Shown piece by piece: positions 1 to 9,344 of a stretch of 64,000 bases of DNA. Each line of letters opens with the position of its first letter. The stretch's first letter is position 1. The translations under genes and the position numbers were made by a program. Source of the stretch: Haematococcus lacustris (Eukaryota; Chlorophyta; Chlorophyceae; Chlamydomonadales; Haematococcaceae); NCBI GenBank assembly GCA_030144725.1, contig JASKMD010000027.1, forward strand, positions 673,796 through 737,795. Direction: 5' to 3'. The notes under the pieces are model-generated. The model was not told the origin of the DNA and made no database searches. It saw nothing but the letters and a program-made list of their open reading frames with translations.

Positions 1-98
1 GAACACCTCACCCGGCCTTGACCAGCATCTGACTCCTGACCCTCTGGAAAGGTTCTCTACCTGCGGCCTCCAACCCATGCCACCAGCCCAGCCCTGCC

Positions 99-208
99 CC
101 CGACCCGACCCGACCCGACCCTGACCCGACCCGACCCTGACCCTGACCCTGACCCTGACCCTGACCCTGACCCTGACCCTGACCCTGACCCTGACCCTGA
201 CCCTGACC
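99..208. repeat. CCGAC/CCCTGA tandem repeat in intron
   Basis: A few CCGAC units run into about a dozen CCCTGA hexamers, ending just before the splice acceptor of the first visible PDX3 exon at 225. The array is intronic and contains no coding content. Confidence 0.9.
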
Positions 209-224
209 TGTCTACCCTGCCCAG

Positions 225-3200
225 GCTGGCGGCCCCCTGAGGGAGCAGGCGAACCTGGTGGTGGATGCGCTGTTTGGCTTCAGCTTCTCCGGCACACCCC
301 GCCCTCCCTACGACCTCATCCTCAAAGTGTGGTCATGTCTCTGTCTGTGTCACAGGCCTGACCTGCATGCACCCTCCTGCACCACCACCTAGGAGCCACC
401 CGCACACCACACTACTGAGGCATACCCCGCTCCCTCTCCCTTACGCCTTCACCAGGAGACATCACCCCCTCCTCCCACCCCCCTCTTGCCACCCTCCTCC
501 CATCCCCCTCTTCCCCACCCCCTCCTCCCATCCCCCTCTTCCCCACCTCCTCCTCCCACCCCCCTCCTCCCACCCCCCTCCTCCCACCCCCCTCCTCCCA
601 CCCCCCTCTTGCCGCCCGCCCCCAGGCCCTGACCCCGCCGGCCCATCCACCCCCTGTGTTGTCAGTGGATGTCCCCTCCGGCTGGGATGTGGATGCGGGC
701 GACCTGACAGGCGGGGGGATGCGACCCCACACCCTCGTCTCCCTCACCGCCCCCAAGGGCTGCGCGCGCCACTTCCAGGTGCAGGGGGGTATGAGGGGGC
801 AGGAGGGGCAGGGGGGGCAGGGGGCCCTTTGTCTGGGGGAGGGGGGAAGGGGGCTGCCTGGCTGCTGGCCCTGGCTCTGTAATTACCAGTGTGACTTGAA
901 GTGTGACTCCCACGTTGGTCGCCAGTGTGGCTCCCAGTGTGACTCCCAGCCCTCTGCCTCACCTGGGCATGTTGCTGGCAATGTCACACCTCAGCTCAGC
1001 TTAGCAAGCGTGGTGTTCAGCTTAGCTGCTGGGAAGTGGGAGGGGCTGGGATGGCAACCTCCTCCACCACCCCCTCCTCCCTGATTACTAAGTCCCCTCC
1101 TTCCACCCTCCGTCTCAACATTCGGTCCTGACCCCTGCTGTAACTATCAGTGTGACTTCCAGTGGGATTCCTAGTGTGACTCCCACAGTGCCTCCCAGTG
1201 TGACCTCAAGTGTGACTCCCAGTGTGACTCAGGGTGTGTAACCTTCTGCTGCCTGCCCACCTGCCTGCCCACCTGCCTGCCCGCCTGCCTGCCGGCAGGG
1301 AGCGGCTCACTTCCTAGGGGGCCGCTTCGTCCCCCCCGCCCTGCGGCAGCGCTTTGACCTGCAGCTGCCCCCCTTCCCCGGCAGTAGCCCGGTGGTGCGG
1401 CTGAGCGGAGACCCCCCTGCCGCCCCCCCCCGCTCCCCAGGCCGACCCTAAGACCCCTGCAGCAGCAACACCCTCCAGCGGCCCTGCTGTGGGTGACGGT
1501 GCAGTGGAGAGGACAGCGGCACAGGTGAAGTGGAAGCCCCTCGGTGCCCTGCCCTGCCCCGCGCCCCCTCCCCTGCACCTTGGCCTTGGCCTTGCCTTGC
1601 CCCTCCCCTTGCCCTGCAAGCCCTCCCTGCCTGCCCCTGTCACTGCAAGCTCTTGGGGCAATGTCTGGCAGCCTCCACGACACCTGTGGCTCACGGTGGA
1701 TGAATGCCTGGGCCAGGGTGTGTGCGTGGGTGAGGGTGGGTGGGGGTGGGGGTGGGGGTGGGGGTGGGGGTGGGGGGGGGGTGGGGGTGGGGGTGGGGGT
1801 GGGGGTGGGGGTGGGGGGTGGGGTGGGGTGAGGGTGGGTGGGTGAGGGTGGGTGGGTGAGGGTGGGTGGGTGAGGCTGGGTGGGTGAGGGTGGGGTGGGT
1901 GGGTGGGTGAGGGTGGGTGGGTGGGTGAGGGTGGGTGGGGGTGGGGGTGGGTGGGGGTGGGGGTGGGTGTGGATGTGGGTGGGGGTGTGCCGGAGCCTTT
2001 AGTGTGAGTGCATGCTGGTGTTGCCTGATCAGGTGGCAGACATGCGCATCAGCTACACCCGGGGCGGCCTGATGGAGACTGACATGCAGCAGTACGCAGC
2101 CAACCCTATGGATGCCTGGGCGCTGTGGTTTGCTCAAGCTGTGGAGGGCAAGGTGAGGGGTGCGGGGGGAGGAGGGGCAACAGGGCGATGTGGGCCTGTG
2201 CTTACCTCAGTGCCTGAGTTTCACACATTTGTCACAGGGGGGTAGGGGTAAGGGGAAGGAGGTATGGGTAGGGGAGGGGGGTAGGGGTTGCTCGATCTGT
2301 GGAGGGCAAGGTGAAGGTGGGCGAGGGACAGCAGAGGGAGGGCCGTACGGTAGTATTGAGCACTCGTGCCAAGGGCCTACAGCTGTTGCATGCAGTGTTC
2401 AGCACAGGAGCAGGGGAGAGGAGGGGCACCTGGGCGGTGTGGTGTGGTCCTGTACTTCCTGTACCTCATACTAGGAGGTGCCTGAGTGTGACACGTCAGT
2501 GACATCACTGCATGGTGTTTGTTGTTGTGTGGCACATTGGGGTGTGTAGTGTGAAGTGTGATGTGGGTGATCCAGGTGTGTGAGGAGCCCAACGCTATAA
2601 GTGTGGCCAGTGTGGACCCCAGCAGTGGGCAGCCCAGCGTGCGGGTGGTGCTGCTCAAGGGCTTTGATGCTCGTGGCTTTGTGTTCTACACCAACTATAA
2701 CTCGTGAGCAGCAGCAGGGCAGTGGCAGCAGCAGAACAGCAGCAGATCAGAACAGATCAGAGCAGCAGAGGAGAGCAAAGCAGAGCAGCAGAGGAGAGCA
2801 GCAGAGGAGAGCGGGGCGGGGCGGGGCGGGGCGGGGCGGGGCGGGGCGGGGGCGGGGCGGGGCGGGATGGCATGACAGGCTTGAGGGCAGTGTCCACCTG
2901 GCCCTGAGGCAGGGGTTCAGGGGTGTCAGGGTGTCCGGCCTCTCCTCCTTAGACGGCTCAAGGCCCCTCCCCTGCCCCTGTCACCGTGCACCTCCACCTT
3001 CCCTTTCAGCCGTGATCCTCACAGATCCTCGTGTTACCCTGATTGTGGCGGTGGTGGTATCGATGGTATTGTGGTGGTGATGGTGGTGGTGATGGTGGTG
3101 GTATTGTGGTGGTGTGGTAATGATGGTGATCATCATGGTTGTGGTGGTGGTGGTGGTGGTGGTAGTGCTGGTGGAAATGCTGTGCTGGTAATGTTTGTGA

Positions 3201-3827
3201 TGGTGGGTTGCAGGCGCAAGGGGCAGGAGCTGCTTTCCACAGGCAAGGCGGCCTTCACGGTGTATTGGGAGGCGCTGCAGCGGCAGGTCAGGCAGCCAGA
3301 CCCCTGCCTCCCAGCCGCCATGTCATGTGACGTGTTGTCTGCACCGCACCGCATGCCCTGAGCTTACTCTCCTCCCTTGATGCACGCCCAACGGCAAGGG
3401 CGGTGTCTTTCTTCCTTTCGTTCGTAGCACGCACCATGTGGCATGGAGCTTCAACTGACCCTCGCACCAGACCCCAACACTGCCCCTGCTCCCTTCCCCC
3501 TTGCTTAGTCCCAAGCCTGGGATAGTCCTGCCACGTGTTGTCTATGTCTCAGCTCACCCATCTGCCACAAGCCCCCCCCCCTCACCCTTCTTTATGACCC
3601 CTTCCCCTGTCCCTGCCTCCCTGCCCCTGCCTCCCTGCCCCTGCCTGCCCTGCCCCTGCCACCCTGCCACTGCCCCTCTGTCACCCTGTCCCTATCCCTG
3701 CCCCTCATTCAAGTCCCTTGGCCTGGTGGCTGTGGTGTGTCACCAGGTGAGGGTGGAGGGCACCGTGGAGCAAGTCAGCCGGGAGGAGAGCGGGGCGTAC
3801 TTCCATTCAAGGCCGCGAGGCTCACAG
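225..3827 (+). CDS. PDX3: PDX3-type bifunctional NAD(P)HX epimerase domain / pyridoxamine 5'-phosphate oxidase (partial at both ends)
   Basis: This gene makes pyridoxal 5'-phosphate from PNP/PMP with FMN (vitamin B6 salvage); the plant homologue is a plastid enzyme with an N-terminal YjeF_N domain. Visible exons are 225-326 ([16 protein letters not shown]), 626-778 ([28 protein letters not shown]), 1306 to about 1440 ([12 protein letters not shown]), 2033-2152 ([12 protein letters not shown], start of the oxidase), 2576-2703 ([14 protein letters not shown]), 3214-3286 ([11 protein letters not shown]) and 3747-3827 ([10 protein letters not shown]). All but the third have clear GT-AG borders and compatible phases; the donor of the third is uncertain. 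The N-terminal exons lie before the window. The C-terminal part, which carries the substrate-binding region and the conserved WxG..RLHDR segment, is not found after 3827. The gene is therefore either interrupted by inserted DNA or split by the assembly gap. Confidence 0.88.
470..615. repeat. pyrimidine-rich CCCCCTCCTCCCA repeat in PDX3 intron
   Basis: Imperfect repeats of CCCCCTCTT/CCTCCCA form a long polypyrimidine tract directly before the acceptor at 625. The tract generates spurious Pro- and Gly-rich open frames on both strands. Confidence 0.85.
1735..1985. repeat. GGGTGG/GGGGGT minisatellite in PDX3 intron
   Basis: About 250 bases of G-rich GGGGGT, GGTGGGTGAG and related units. The G-runs on the transcribed-sense strand are dense enough to form G-quadruplexes. 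No gene lies inside. Confidence 0.9.
2812..2866. repeat. GGGGC pentamer repeat in PDX3 intron
   Basis: About ten GGGGC units follow an AGCAGC/AGCAGAGG-rich stretch (2704-2811). Both are intronic. Confidence 0.85.
3295..3425 (+). mobile_element. short retroelement 3'-tail fragment in PDX3 intron
   Basis: Positions 3369-3388 read CTCCTCCCTTGATGCACGCC and are followed by a possible GCCC/GGGC hairpin and a pyrimidine run (TCTTTCTTCCTTTCG). The same signature, CTCCTCCCTTRATGCACGCC plus hairpin plus pyrimidine tail, ends the large LINE at 20876. This suggests a severely 5'-truncated LINE copy or a SINE sharing that tail. The left boundary is not visible. Confidence 0.5.
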
Positions 3828-5049
3828 GTATAGTGTGGGATTCAAATGTGTGATATGCGGAGTACGCATAAGGAAAAGAATGTACGACCGAGGGTGGCCT
3901 AGGCAGCCTGGCACCCAGGGCTAGTCTGCGTCACGCAGCTTTGTGCATTGGCGCCGCAGTTTCGGTGTAGCGTGTAGTTGACAGTGGTTGCGATAGTGGG
4001 CACAATCTTGGCGGCTATATACAAGAGCGGAGAGGAGTCTTTAAGAAGGCTCCGCCCTGCCCTCCGGAGTGTGGTGCAGCCTCAGTCGGGCGCCAGCCTT
4101 GTGCGCGCTGTGGGTTGACGCAGGTGGGCGCGTGGGTCTCCCAGCAGTCGCAGCCAATCTCCAGTCGCGAGGCCTTGGAGCAAAGGTGGGTGGGTACTGC
4201 GTGAGGGTCAAACTTTGTCCTCCGCAGCATACAGGGAAAGAGGGCAAAGAGCGGGTGGGTTACCGAGAGCTCAGCTCCAGCCTCGGAGGTCAAGCGCACA
4301 CCTTTGCGCACCCTGGTTGTGCCCTGCCCGCTCGCTCAGCTGTTTATGCCGTGCCAATGATTTGAATTGTGGCCTTGTAGCTTCCTGGGCTCGTGAACGC
4401 GCTGGGGACTAAGGGAGCGATTGCGCAGGGTCTCTGACGTGCGACGCTGAGATTTTCAGAGTGTGGTTGTGGTTGCGCAGGGCCGCGGAGCTAGAGCAGC
4501 AGTTTTCTGATGAGTCCCAGCCCGTGCCGCTCCCGCCTCATTGGGGAGGCTTGCTGATCCGGCCGACCCATGATTGAGTTTTGGCAGGGCCGCCCCTCGC
4601 GCTTGCACGATCGTATCCGTTTCTCAAAGCCGGTGGGCGACGCCGCAGCGCAGTGGCAGATGGAACGCCTGCAGCCCTGAGACGTTGAGCCTCAACTTGA
4701 GGTGTCACGTAGGATTGCCATTAAGGACCTCCGACCCGGGGCGCCAGACGTGTGTGAGCCCTTAGACGCCGGTCCCAGGTTGTGAGGGTAGGGTTGGTGT
4801 CCCAGGTCAGCAGCGACACCACACGCAGATGTAGGCTGGCGGAGGTTGCATGGCCAAGGCTGTGGAACGCCCTATTGTGCACTGCCGTAGCCACCATAGC
4901 GAAGATATCAGTTGTGGAAGGGGGGGGCCGTTTTGAACAATGCAGACGCAGTGGCGCACAACAAAGGGCGGGAGGACGGGTAGCCGCCCTGGAAGCACGC
5001 TAACCCAGCTGACCTTGTTCAGAGTGTGTTCCCGCCTGGCTCACCTAGT
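3828..5049. other. no recognisable gene
   Basis: The sequence changes character immediately after the PDX3 exon: fewer simple repeats and mixed composition. Open frames are short and look like nothing known. This could be intron, 5' sequence of an inserted element, or a misjoin next to the gap. Confidence 0.5.
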
Positions 5050-5549
5050 NNNNNNNNNNNNNNNNNNNNNNNNNNNNNNNNNNNNNNNNNNNNNNNNNNN
5101 NNNNNNNNNNNNNNNNNNNNNNNNNNNNNNNNNNNNNNNNNNNNNNNNNNNNNNNNNNNNNNNNNNNNNNNNNNNNNNNNNNNNNNNNNNNNNNNNNNNN
5201 NNNNNNNNNNNNNNNNNNNNNNNNNNNNNNNNNNNNNNNNNNNNNNNNNNNNNNNNNNNNNNNNNNNNNNNNNNNNNNNNNNNNNNNNNNNNNNNNNNNN
5301 NNNNNNNNNNNNNNNNNNNNNNNNNNNNNNNNNNNNNNNNNNNNNNNNNNNNNNNNNNNNNNNNNNNNNNNNNNNNNNNNNNNNNNNNNNNNNNNNNNNN
5401 NNNNNNNNNNNNNNNNNNNNNNNNNNNNNNNNNNNNNNNNNNNNNNNNNNNNNNNNNNNNNNNNNNNNNNNNNNNNNNNNNNNNNNNNNNNNNNNNNNNN
5501 NNNNNNNNNNNNNNNNNNNNNNNNNNNNNNNNNNNNNNNNNNNNNNNNN
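5050..5549. other. assembly gap of 500 N
   Basis: Exactly 500 undetermined bases, a round number typical of a scaffold gap of arbitrary length. Reading frames crossing it are artefacts. The missing 3' exons of PDX3 could lie here or be displaced. Confidence 0.99.
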
Positions 5550-6744
5550 CTGTGACCTGCACTTTCACATAGTGCGCCTCAATGCTGTACCACCACCTTG
5601 CGCACTGGGGGGAAGTAAGTGCCAGGTCCCAGCGCATGCTTACAACGCGACAAATTTGTTTCAATAGATGGGCCAATGGGTCAAGAACAAGGTCTTTGTA
5701 TCGATTTCCCTGTAGGTGCAACGGGTGCAACACAGTGGTGGACACAGTGGAGGAGGGGGGGTGGTAAGCCGGTGATACCTTAGTGTGCGCCGACCGAAAT
5801 GATGTATTCGGCGGAAGCGAATACAACCAGATGTTTTAGTTGCCCCGTCTAGGTGCCCTGCACGCCCGGCAGGCATCGCGTTGGGTGTTAGCCGGACATT
5901 CCATTTGTGCACAACCAGCTTACTACGCTAGGTAGATGGGGTCACAGCGATGTGGCTCACCGTGCCAAGGAGACCCGTCTCGCCGATGTGATTTGTTCGC
6001 GGGCACATGTGGCAGTACGCGAGCAGAGACTCCAATGGCTTGCGCTGATGGTCACATTACGCGGACTAAACCTCCGATGCCAATGTGATAAACGCTATCG
6101 AAAACGGTGCAGTATTGAGGAAGTAATCGCATGCATATTACCAACCCCATGTTGGGGGCGCCTGACCCTGACCTTGTTATACCCTTTGCTACCTCTTTCA
6201 TGCAAGCTTGCAAGAGGCCAATGCGATAGCGTCTCTCCTTTGTTCCTCTTTTCTTTTCTCTCTCCACTTTGTTCTTGTGATGACATGGCGCTGGCATGGC
6301 GCATCCGAGGCCATCGCAACCGACATCTTCCGCCCTCCTCGGACGAAACCGGTGTGGTTGGATCCCCGAGTGTCACACATTGCACGTAAGCCCGCCGCAA
6401 CCTGCGCCTCAACCCGCGCACACTCGAGCAGAATCGTCGCGGTGAGCCTTGGCTCTCTGCCGGCGTGACCCCTCGTTTGAGGCAGAAGTGGCTAGGTCTC
6501 CCGCGTGCCAAATACTGGACAAAAGCCAACCTCAGCCTGCGCCTCAGCCCACAGCGCACAATCAAGTAGGCTCGGCTTGTCTACGGCAGAAATAGGCGAT
6601 GTTGATGATGATGATCCAGCGCGATCGCAACAACGAGTAGCGAGGAGGCCGGCGTGGCCGTGCGTCGTTGGCGGCGCAAACAGACGGGGGCGGCGGCGGC
6701 GGCGGCGGCGCCCTCCGTCACTTCAACCTTGACGGCACTGCTCA
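5550..6744. other. no recognisable gene; diverged internal repeat
   Basis: No supported exon was found. Segments around 6365-6440 and 6500-6575 resemble each other (CGCAACCTGCGCCTCA-like and CTCAGCCTGCGCCTCA-like), which suggests an old local duplication. A CGG trinucleotide run lies at 6690-6711. Confidence 0.4.
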
Positions 6745-7114
6745 TCATTGCACCTGCCCGCACATCTCGCAGCTGGTGCTCCACACCGCCTCATTGTGAT
6801 ATGTGCAGACACTACAGGTCCAGAAGCCTTGTTCCCGGTGCAGTTGCTGCGCGAGCAACGAGTCACCTGCATCCAGAAAGTCGACACCCGCGACAGTAGG
6901 CAGAGCACTTGGAAAATGTGTTCGCCCGCGCGCGCCGCTGACCATGACGTGTTGGGCACCAGGTCAGGGCCCAAACCTCCTCGTCCTCAGCCTGACAGGC
7001 CTCTGCGTGGCTTGCAATGCACGCCGGCGCTGCCGGAGTAGGCTCCTCCTTCTCCTTCTCCTTGTCCTTCATCATAGTGGCTTGCAATAGCTTTAGCACG
7101 GCTGCGCTGCCAGG
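6745..7114 (-). CDS. 3' exons of a RanBP2-type zinc-finger protein (partial)
   Basis: On the minus strand the last exon (about 6940 down to the stop near 6745) ends with a finger of pattern W-x-C-x2-C-x3-N-x6-C-x2-C: WTCSVCTYHNEAVW, then CEMCG, with the stop four codons later. Such NZF/RBZ fingers bind ubiquitin or RNA. A probable upstream exon, 6977-7114, has a CAG acceptor and a GAG/GTTTGG donor and encodes a Lys/Glu-rich segment (MMKDKEKEKEE). The phases of these two exons do not join directly, so a small exon or another splice site is missing. The 5' part is not seen to the right and may have been separated by the LINE insertion. The full protein is not identified. Confidence 0.5.
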
Positions 7115-7403
7115 CTGGACAGTTAGGAAAGAAGCTAACAAGAAGCTGGCAAGAAGCGGACAAGAAGCTGGGAAAGAAGCTGACAAGAAGCTAGCGCAAA
7201 AGCACTGGGGCGAAGGATCTATCCAGCATCTGAGGTGTAATGGTGCTAGCAGGTGGGATGCCCCAATGAGGAGGGAAGGGCAGCAGCAACACTATACTCA
7301 GGACAATTCTGGTTTGAAAATTCAAAGCAAAATTCCGCATCGCCACGACGCGCTCTACACCTCCTGATAGCAGGACGTTAACGAGCACGCTCGGAGCAGC
7401 AGA

Positions 7404-9317
7404 ATGAGCGTTGAATCGCAAAACTCGACTTGTAAGGATCGCTCAACGCAGGCTATGGAAGTAGACGGTAAGCCCAAGAGAAGGCTTGCCGCAATCCTAA
7501 CCTGCGTTTGGCTGCTGTGCGCGTGTTGGTGCTGGGGTGCGGCAAGCTTGGGTGGCACAAGTGGCCACCCAGCCCCGCACTTGTCAGACCAACACGGCGC
7601 CGTTGAGGGTTCGCCCCACGGTAGCTACGCAAGCAGTCTTGGCCCCTGGCCAACTTTCCTCCTAAATATGCCCCCATTTCTCTACCATATGGAAAGCCAC
7701 GTTGATGGACACGTTACGAATGGCGCCCTCTGCCCCCCGATCGCAGTCAAGTACAAACTGACATCGACCTCGGACAATGCGCACTCCCTGCTGGATGCCA
7801 CGCGCACCCGTAAGGCAATCTTTACAAGCAGCAACCCGGTCTACGCCAAGCTTCTCACCAAGGCCAGGGAGGCCTACAAGAGCCCAGCAGCGCCGACTAT
7901 CCCTGGCTGCCGCGCTCGGGATACACGGTACAACAGCTACACCACCCAGGAGTTTGAGGATGCGATAGCTGCAGTGGAGCGCGCCAAGGTCAACACCGCT
8001 GTCCTGGCCCCGTACACTTTCCTTTACGACACCAAGACGGTGGTGCTGAAGGACCTCACTGCGGCCTTCAAAGAAGGTAACACCTGTACGATCCCAAGCT
8101 GCAGAAACCATACCAAAATCTTACCTGCAACAGGAAAGCACAAACCTTGGCACATATACTTGCACAACACGTGCTGGCCTGACACAAATCTTGACAAGGC
8201 TGGACGCATCCAATGTTTACCACACATGCTCTGGATACCTGATATCAATGCCACCCCGCCACATGAACACACTATGGGTGCCAATCACACCATGCTCCTG
8301 GTTGCAGACATCCTGAGAAAGGTCGATGCGGTCTTGAGCAGCATGGGCTGCGAGGAATACAAGCTCGACGAGGTGCCCTACAAACTGGGAGGAATGGACA
8401 CCATGGAGCTGGCAGTGGAAGCCACCCATGAGGACGAGGAGGTCCGCAGAGCTGCCATGCTGGGGCTGGTTGGGGCTGCCGTATCCACAGGCGGGCTGCT
8501 CTCTATGCTGCCATGCACCCAGCCCCTCTCCTCCACCAGCAGCACTACCACCCAGGCCCGACCCCTGCTCTTCTTCCCCAAAACACCCTCCCCAACCATG
8601 GCCTTTACATTGAAGATGAGCAGCAATGCCTACTGCAGCGACCCGGCAGCCAACGCAGTCCTGACCAACAGGGCCGAGGGGCCTGCAGCCACCTCCCTGC
8701 TCAAATCCTTAGGGTATCTGCGAATGAAGATGGCTCAGGACGCGCAGCTCCTTAGCCACCCTCTCTACCTCCTGGCCTGCTCTGTTCATGCTGCTGCGGA
8801 TGTGCCTAACAGGAATATGACCAGGGTGGAGTTCACTGACCATGACACCTGTACAGCCATTCAGAGCGCGGGTGAGCTGACGGTCAGCGGCAGCAAAGTC
8901 AGGTTCACCCTGACCCAGCCTCAGTTCAGCAGGGTCAGCGGGCTGAATACCAAGCATGCGCTTATTCTCAGCACTGCGTCAGGCATTGGCATGGCTGGCC
9001 TGGCCTCTACCATCAAGGGACTGGCCGAGGCCTACCTGGCCATCTTTGGGGTGGACCTGTCCCTCAATGCCACCTCCCAGGCAGGCACCAATGCCACTCC
9101 GCCCCTCAAGGGCACAGCTGTAACAGCTAGCAATGTCGCCAACTACACAGCCACCCCTAACCACGTGTCACTGGCCAGCAGCAGCTCCTCAGCCATCATC
9201 TCTGCAGTGGGGCTGGGCAGCAGAGCCAAAACCAACCTCTATCCAGGGGGTGGACCGCAGCGCGCAGCCACAGTATACACTGTGGCTGCCATGAGCAGCA
9301 AGGGCACCCCGATCTAG
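7404..9317 (+). CDS. LINE ORF1, unknown 637-residue protein with N-terminal hydrophobic segment
   Basis: The ATG at 7404 opens a 637-codon frame ending in TAG at 9315-9317. Residues about 28-48 are hydrophobic and Cys/Trp-rich (LAAILTCVWLLCACWCWG), like a signal anchor. The body has many N-x-S/T sites and scattered Cys, and no nucleic-acid-binding zinc knuckle or RRM is visible. I do not recognise the family. By position it takes the place of the ORF1 nucleocapsid-like protein of LINEs. It is in the same frame as the next 3824-codon frame and there is no other stop between them, so the TAG may be read through or may be a recent mutation. The hydrophobic start is odd for an RNP protein. Confidence 0.7.
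   Translation: MSVESQNSTCKDRSTQAMEVDGKPKRRLAAILTCVWLLCACWCWGAASLGGTSGHPAPHLSDQHGAVEGSPHGSYASSLGPWPTFLLNMPPFLYHMESHVDGHVTNGALCPPIAVKYKLTSTSDNAHSLLDATRTRKAIFTSSNPVYAKLLTKAREAYKSPAAPTIPGCRARDTRYNSYTTQEFEDAIAAVERAKVNTAVLAPYTFLYDTKTVVLKDLTAAFKEGNTCTIPSCRNHTKILPATGKHKPWHIYLHNTCWPDTNLDKAGRIQCLPHMLWIPDINATPPHEHTMGANHTMLLVADILRKVDAVLSSMGCEEYKLDEVPYKLGGMDTMELAVEATHEDEEVRRAAMLGLVGAAVSTGGLLSMLPCTQPLSSTSSTTTQARPLLFFPKTPSPTMAFTLKMSSNAYCSDPAANAVLTNRAEGPAATSLLKSLGYLRMKMAQDAQLLSHPLYLLACSVHAAADVPNRNMTRVEFTDHDTCTAIQSAGELTVSGSKVRFTLTQPQFSRVSGLNTKHALILSTASGIGMAGLASTIKGLAEAYLAIFGVDLSLNATSQAGTNATPPLKGTAVTASNVANYTATPNHVSLASSSSSAIISAVGLGSRAKTNLYPGGGPQRAATVYTVAAMSSKGTPI
9315..9317 (+). promoter_or_regulatory. single in-frame UAG between LINE ORF1 and ORF2 (possible readthrough or inactivating mutation)
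   Basis: ORF1 (from 7404) and ORF2 (ATG at 9345) share a frame. The only stop in the 4472 codons from 7404 to 20819 is this TAG, followed by GAC and nine sense codons up to the ORF2 ATG. Translation of ORF2 could use stop-codon readthrough, reinitiation 27 nt downstream, or an undamaged parent sequence in which the codon is sense. Confidence 0.55.
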
Positions 9318-9344
9318 GACTGCTCCAAGAAGGCCATCATCATC

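Noticed and set aside
4940..5826. Open frames running through the N gap
   Set aside because: Undetermined bases contain no information; the flanking residues match nothing.
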